Translations under genes and position numbers: made by a program | DNA from: Bacteroidales bacterium | Lineage (GTDB): Bacteria; Bacteroidota; Bacteroidia; Bacteroidales; ML635J-15 | DNA: 64,000 nucleotides | Direction of reading: 5' to 3' | Assembly (NCBI GenBank): GCA_016937855.1 | Contig: JAFGVU010000195.1 | Coordinates: forward strand, 42,906-106,905 | Notes under the pieces: generated by a model | What the model was told of the DNA's origin: nothing | The model's database searches: none | What the model saw: only the letters and a program-made list of their open reading frames with translations | Part shown: piece after piece, positions 58,335-64,000 of the stretch | Layout of the letters: each line of letters begins with the position of its first letter | How positions within the stretch are numbered: the stretch's first letter is position 1

Positions 58335-59945
58335 ATGGAAACTAGTATAAGAGGTTACTCATTAAAGGAAATTGTTCAGTCGAACGATTTTTACTCAGTT
58401 TATAATGCTGAGCATGCTATTCTAAAAGGTCAAGAGCTAAGAATAACTGTTCTGAGAAAGGAAATCGCTGATGATTCCAAAATCAGATCTGCTTTTAATC
58501 AAAGTATTTTCAAACTAGCCTTTGTTGAACATCCAAACATTGCTCGAAATATCGACATGCTCGAAGAAAATGATAAATTGGTTGTTCTTTCCGAAAAAGA
58601 AGATTATACTCATTTACAAGATTTTGTTTTCAAATATTCGGTTGACACTAAGTTAACAATTTGCGAAAAAGTTTTAAATGCTGTGATTTATCTTAATTCA
58701 AGAAACATTTACGTTACAGTTTTAAACCCGGATTGTGTGATGATAAATCACGAAAGACAACCAAAAATGATCAATGCAGGTCTTATTAATATTTTTATGA
58801 ATACTGATAATGAGGAAATTATTAATTCATTGAAGAATTATTTGTCTTTTTCAGCACCTGAAATAAAAGATAATCCTAAAAATATTGGTGAAAAATCTGA
58901 TGTTTACACTTGCTCACTATTTACAAAGTTCATTTTTGGAAATGGCGATTTAATAGATGATCACCATGATTTGAGCAATGTTCCAATCTATTTACATAAT
59001 ATTATATCAAAAGGGTTATCAGAAAATCCTAACATGAGATACAAAAATGTATCCGATTTTTTAAAGAATCTTGCTTCTGCTGTTTGCGCAAATACTCAAA
59101 TTAGTGGCTCATACATTTCAGATTCTGAAATACAACCGGAAATTAATGTTTCACACGATGTAATCAGTGGAATGCCGGAGATTGATGAAATAAAAACGAA
59201 TAAAATTGATTTTAATATCGAGGAAGAGGTAAATAATATTGATATTCCCGAAGCGCCTTTACCTCTTGTTGAGAAAGTTGCCGAAAGTGATAATAAGCCA
59301 AACGGAGCATCAAAGAGTATGAATTATTATGATGTTTTGGCTGCAATTGAGGCAGAAAAGAACGAGCAGATAAAACCTGAAATGCAAAAAAAATCGTCAC
59401 CAATAGCAGAACAGCAGGTGAGGAGTAGCTCCTACGTTCCAAAAGCTGATCCCGAAAGCAAAAGTGGTAAAATAGCAGCCAAGAAGGAAGAGAACAGAGC
59501 TCAGCAGCAGCAATCACAATCATACAATAAACCACCACAGCCAGAAGTAAATAATAGTTATCAAACACGTACACAGCAGCAATCGCAATCATATAACCAA
59601 CCACCTCAGCAAAGCAGCAATGTGAATTACCAAACACGATCGCAGCAGCAGCAAAATACATATTCACAACATCAGCCGCCAGCGGTTAGCGTTAATACTG
59701 CAGGAATTGTTGTATTAGGATTTTTGGGAATAGTGTTTTCTTTTGCACTGCCTCTTGTTGGATTTATTTTAGCAATTATCGGACTAAGCCAATTACCGAA
59801 GCAGAAGCAAAAGTTGTTAAAAGTTAAACGCGATTTTTCTCAATCAGAAAAAACAAACCGCGCGATTGGGACAATTTTTAGTATAATAGCCCTTTTAGTT
59901 TCTGTTATTCGGATGCTAATTTTTGTTGTAAATCTTGTGAGTTGA
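58335..59945 (+). CDS. pseudokinase-like domain, Q-rich linker and DUF4190-like membrane domain
   Basis: Protein-kinase-like layout lacking catalytic residues; Q/S/Y/P-rich tandem repeat; two-TM tail VNTAGIVVLGFLGIVFSFALPLVGFILAIIGLSQL. Confidence 0.7.
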   Translation: METSIRGYSLKEIVQSNDFYSVYNAEHAILKGQELRITVLRKEIADDSKIRSAFNQSIFKLAFVEHPNIARNIDMLEENDKLVVLSEKEDYTHLQDFVFKYSVDTKLTICEKVLNAVIYLNSRNIYVTVLNPDCVMINHERQPKMINAGLINIFMNTDNEEIINSLKNYLSFSAPEIKDNPKNIGEKSDVYTCSLFTKFIFGNGDLIDDHHDLSNVPIYLHNIISKGLSENPNMRYKNVSDFLKNLASAVCANTQISGSYISDSEIQPEINVSHDVISGMPEIDEIKTNKIDFNIEEEVNNIDIPEAPLPLVEKVAESDNKPNGASKSMNYYDVLAAIEAEKNEQIKPEMQKKSSPIAEQQVRSSSYVPKADPESKSGKIAAKKEENRAQQQQSQSYNKPPQPEVNNSYQTRTQQQSQSYNQPPQQSSNVNYQTRSQQQQNTYSQHQPPAVSVNTAGIVVLGFLGIVFSFALPLVGFILAIIGLSQLPKQKQKLLKVKRDFSQSEKTNRAIGTIFSIIALLVSVIRMLIFVVNLVS

Positions 59946-60002
59946 TAATTTGATAATACTGAATTCGTAATCAAAAAAGTACTACATTTGCAAAAAAAAA
60001 AT

Positions 60003-60089
60003 GGAGAGATGCCAGAGTGGTCGAATGGGGCGGTCTCGAAAACCGTTGTTCGCTTACGCGGACCCAGGGTTCGAATCCCTGTCTCTCCG
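60003..60089 (+). tRNA. tRNA-Ser (anticodon CGA), with encoded CCA at 60090-60092
   Basis: Acceptor GGAGAGA/TCTCTCC, anticodon loop CTCGAAA, long variable arm, T-loop GGGTTCGAATCCC. Confidence 0.96.
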
Positions 60090-60090
60090 C

Positions 60091-60313
60091 CAAAGTTAAA
60101 ACCCATTGCCTCAGCGATGGGTTTTTTGTTTGTGCAAATTCGCCAAAAACCTCGTTTTTGAAGTGCATTTGCACAAACAAAAAACCAGCGAACAAAGTTC
60201 GCGTAGGTTTTAACTTTGATTGCCCCCACCTTTGGGATCACAAATTTTGTTCACAAAATTTGTAATCCCAACACTAACTGCAATTTTTCAATTTTGTGCA
60301 GCAAAATTGAAAA
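60091..60313. repeat. cluster of nested and tandem inverted repeats 3' of tRNA-Ser
   Basis: CAAAGTTAAAACC/GGTTTTAACTTTG, GGTTTTTTGTTTGTGCAAAT/ATTTGCACAAACAAAAAACC, GCGAAC/GTTCGC, TTGGGATcACAAATTTTG/CAAAATTTGTaATCCCAA, TTTTCAATTTTG/CAAAATTGAAAA. Confidence 0.85.
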
Positions 60314-60319
60314 GAGCTG

Positions 60320-60489
60320 TTAACCCGCATTATGCATTAGCAAATCTATTACGCCAGCAAATTCCTTTGAAATCAAACGTTTTACTGTGTTTCTCTGTAA
60401 CGAAACATTTGATTTTCTTGCGATTTGCTGTCTCATCACCAAGTGGTGCGCTAAGGTAATTGAATTATCTTAAAGCATAATGCGGGTTT
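60320..60489. repeat. MITE/REPIN-like palindromic element, copy 2
   Basis: Ends TTAACCCGCATTATGCATTAG and reverse complement AAACCCGCATTATGCTTTAA; shares ATCTATTACGcCAGcAAATtCCTTTGAAATCAA with copy 1. Confidence 0.8.
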
Positions 60490-60495
60490 GTAACC

Positions 60496-62139
<1,644 letters not shown>

Positions 62140-62271
62140 TCATTATATTCTTGCTTAAACGATTTATTCATAATCTTTTTAGGGGGAAACTATATGCATT
62201 TTTATTCTTAGAGTAAGTTTGGACAAACATTAGGCTGATTTAGTTTTTTTTTAAGAGTAATATTTTTTAAT

Positions 62272-62344
62272 CGACTTTACATTGCCCGATTTATTTCGCA
62301 TCACGATAAAAGTTCTTGAAGGCAATGTAAAGTCTGGATTCTGC
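62272..62344. repeat. hipBA-flanking repeat, copy A
   Basis: CGACTTTACATTGCC...GAAGGCAATGTAAAGTCTGGATTCTG; about 75 bp, matches copy B. Confidence 0.8.
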
Positions 62345-62353
62345 AAGTTTTTA

Positions 62354-63439
62354 TTACATTTCTGTTTTTTGTAAACCCATTATTGCATCAAAAATGGTTT
62401 TGGTAGCAGTCGGTTTTATCCCATGTCTTTTCCCAAGTTCAACGATATCTTTCAATTCGGGATTTGCTTTTCCCAGAACCGTTGTTGAGTGAAAACCATT
62501 AAACCCATTGTTCGGACTAAGGTCATAAGCCGGAGACAGTCTCCATTTATCGTTCTTATAAATATAAGAAAAGTTCTTTGAATGGTCATCTTTATTGCCA
62601 ATTATGATGTTGAAAATCATAAGCCGAAACACTTTTTCGAGTTCTGCATAATCTTGCGTTATGAATTTTGTGAGTTTTAATAGGTCGTCATAATCCAGTG
62701 ATGGGATTCGATGATCGGCATACAAAATTCCCGATGCTGAGTGAATATGAAATCTTTGATTTTTATCACGATCGAATAGCTTAACGCCAAAATATTTTCC
62801 TGCAAACAGTTTTGTTTCCGACATTTCGATTCCTGATTTTTTAGCAAGCAGCGAACAATTGTATTCTATTTCACCAATATTTTCAGGGTCGTACGATGAT
62901 GGGAATTTTACCATCCAGTCTTCGCCTTCGAAATTTATTATTACTTTAGGCCTTGCGCCGCCAGATGATTCATTAAAATGATAAAGTGTTTCTACATCGG
63001 CTGAAGCTTTTGATTGTAGAATTTTGCTTGCTTCTTTGGCAAAATATTCCAGATCGAAATTGTTGGATTCTCCTTTTAAGATTACTTCCGGTTCGTAGCT
63101 TAAAGCTCCTAAACCATTTTTCCCGACAATACTAAGCCTGTCAAGCACTGATAAAATCGAGGGGTCAATTCCTCGTTCTCTCAAAAGTCTGTCAAGCAGC
63201 AAGTTTCCCCAGCCATCGGGTAAGCTATCATTAAAAACACCAAATAAACCATTAAATGGACTTGGCTTTGCTACAAATGTTTTTGGTTCTAAAGGCAGAT
63301 ATATTGGCGAAATCGAAAACCCATTTTCAAGCCATGTTTTGTCATATTCAAAAACAGTAAGATATTTGGAATTTAAAGCTAGTCGGCCAATCTTAAACCC
63401 GTTTAATTTTATAGATAATATATCGACAGTTTTAATCAT
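62354..63439 (-). CDS. hipA: HipA-family serine/threonine kinase toxin
   Basis: FGVFNDSLPDGWGNLLLDRLL, SSGGARPKVII, FNIIIGNKDDHSKNFSYIY, LSPAYDLSPN. Confidence 0.92.
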   Translation of the reverse strand: MIKTVDILSIKLNGFKIGRLALNSKYLTVFEYDKTWLENGFSISPIYLPLEPKTFVAKPSPFNGLFGVFNDSLPDGWGNLLLDRLLRERGIDPSILSVLDRLSIVGKNGLGALSYEPEVILKGESNNFDLEYFAKEASKILQSKASADVETLYHFNESSGGARPKVIINFEGEDWMVKFPSSYDPENIGEIEYNCSLLAKKSGIEMSETKLFAGKYFGVKLFDRDKNQRFHIHSASGILYADHRIPSLDYDDLLKLTKFITQDYAELEKVFRLMIFNIIIGNKDDHSKNFSYIYKNDKWRLSPAYDLSPNNGFNGFHSTTVLGKANPELKDIVELGKRHGIKPTATKTIFDAIMGLQKTEM

Positions 63440-63746
63440 TTTTACTTGCTCTTTTTCGAGTTTTATTCTTCAATTTTTTTTCTTTCAGAATATCATCAAT
63501 ACTTAACTGACTGTCTTTTTTTAATAAATTCAGAAATTCATCAGTAGCATCTAGCGTTATCGCCAGTTGAATTAGGTTTTTTAGGGAAATCTCGTAACTG
63601 TTCTCAAACCGTTTTAGCGAACCAAGACTAACTCCCGACTTACGGGCTAAATCCTCCTGAGTAATGTTTTCATGCAAACGAAGCTTACGCAGATTATTTG
63701 CAATTTGCTCAGCAATTTCGTAAGGGTTTAATAGTTTTGATATCAT
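63432..63746 (-). CDS. hipB: HipB-like XRE-family antitoxin
   Basis: HTH LRKLRLHENITQEDLARKSGVSLGSLKRFENSYEISLKNLIQLAITL; overlaps hipA. Confidence 0.88.
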   Translation of the reverse strand: MISKLLNPYEIAEQIANNLRKLRLHENITQEDLARKSGVSLGSLKRFENSYEISLKNLIQLAITLDATDEFLNLLKKDSQLSIDDILKEKKLKNKTRKRASKND

Positions 63747-63751
63747 ATAAA

Positions 63752-63808
63752 AGTTAAAATATTATCTATTAACATAAAGTAAACCTAATAAGAGATAAAA
63801 TATTATCT
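63752..63808. promoter_or_regulatory. paired candidate HipB operator boxes
   Basis: AGTTAAAATATTATCT (63752-63767) and AGATAAAATATTATCT (63793-63808), 41 bp apart, immediately upstream of hipB ATG. Confidence 0.5.
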
Positions 63809-63862
63809 GTACAAAGATATAAAAAATTTTGAATAATGTCAAATATTTTTCTTGTTTATTTA

Positions 63863-63939
63863 TCGACGTTTACATTGCCAGAATTATTGTGTGCTACGAT
63901 ATGGTTTTTTTGAAGGCAATGTAAAGTCTGGATTCTGGC
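63863..63939. repeat. hipBA-flanking repeat, copy B
   Basis: TCGACGTTTACATTGCC...GAAGGCAATGTAAAGTCTGGATTCTGGCA. Confidence 0.8.
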
Positions 63940-64000
63940 AGGATGTTTTTTTATCTTTCCATCGTCTGCTTTTTCTGCGGGCATGGAAACGTTAAAAAAG

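Noticed and set aside
58335-59945. Active serine/threonine kinase call
   Set aside because: Glycine loop, VAIK lysine, HRD and DFG positions all appear substituted
59840-60265. ORFs 59840..60241 (-), 59971..60195 (-) and 60017..60265 (+), including GETGIRTLGPRKRTTVFETAPFDHSGIS and MVEWGGLENRCSLTRTQGSNPCLSAK
   Set aside because: They are translations through tRNA-Ser and its flanking hairpins; this is a familiar false-ORF pattern over tRNA-Ser genes
60220-60459. 79-aa ORF across the hairpin cluster and repeat element
   Set aside because: Covers inverted repeats and the MITE-like copy; no protein-like character

Overview
AT-rich chromosomal window, most likely from a Bacteroidota (Bacteroidales/Marinilabiliales-like) bacterium. 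The basis for that placement is type IX secretion (T9SS) C-terminal sorting domains, a SusC/SusD pair, a DUF3276 protein and TAnnTTTG-type promoter boxes; the lineage itself is inference. Main contents, left to right: a truncated ECF sigma factor on the minus strand at the left edge; a Na+-pumping methylmalonyl-CoA decarboxylase operon (epimerase, alpha, gamma, BCCP, beta with an extra N-terminal extracytoplasmic domain); miaA and an acyl-CoA reductase; a TPR-AraC regulator beside two large beta-propeller T9SS proteins; a SusCD pair; nusB; rimO; tRNA-Arg(ACG); two RelE/ParE-type toxin-antitoxin modules; a fused ftcD; a Na/Pi cotransporter; a giant hybrid kinase / HPt / LytTR phosphorelay; dacB; mtnA plus a class II aldolase; aat-tilS; yidD; a pseudokinase-DUF4190 protein; tRNA-Ser(CGA); an ABC-F ATPase; and a hipBA module. 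The most interesting non-coding signals are: (1) a dense nested inverted-repeat region directly downstream of tRNA-Ser that can fold as a multi-arm structure; (2) a MITE/REPIN-like dispersed palindromic element (two full copies and one terminal fragment) with compensatory differences between its arms; (3) near-identical ~75 bp repeats, each with inverted ends, bracketing hipBA, plus paired candidate HipB operators. All calls come from reading the sequence and the ORF track; no database search or folding program was run.
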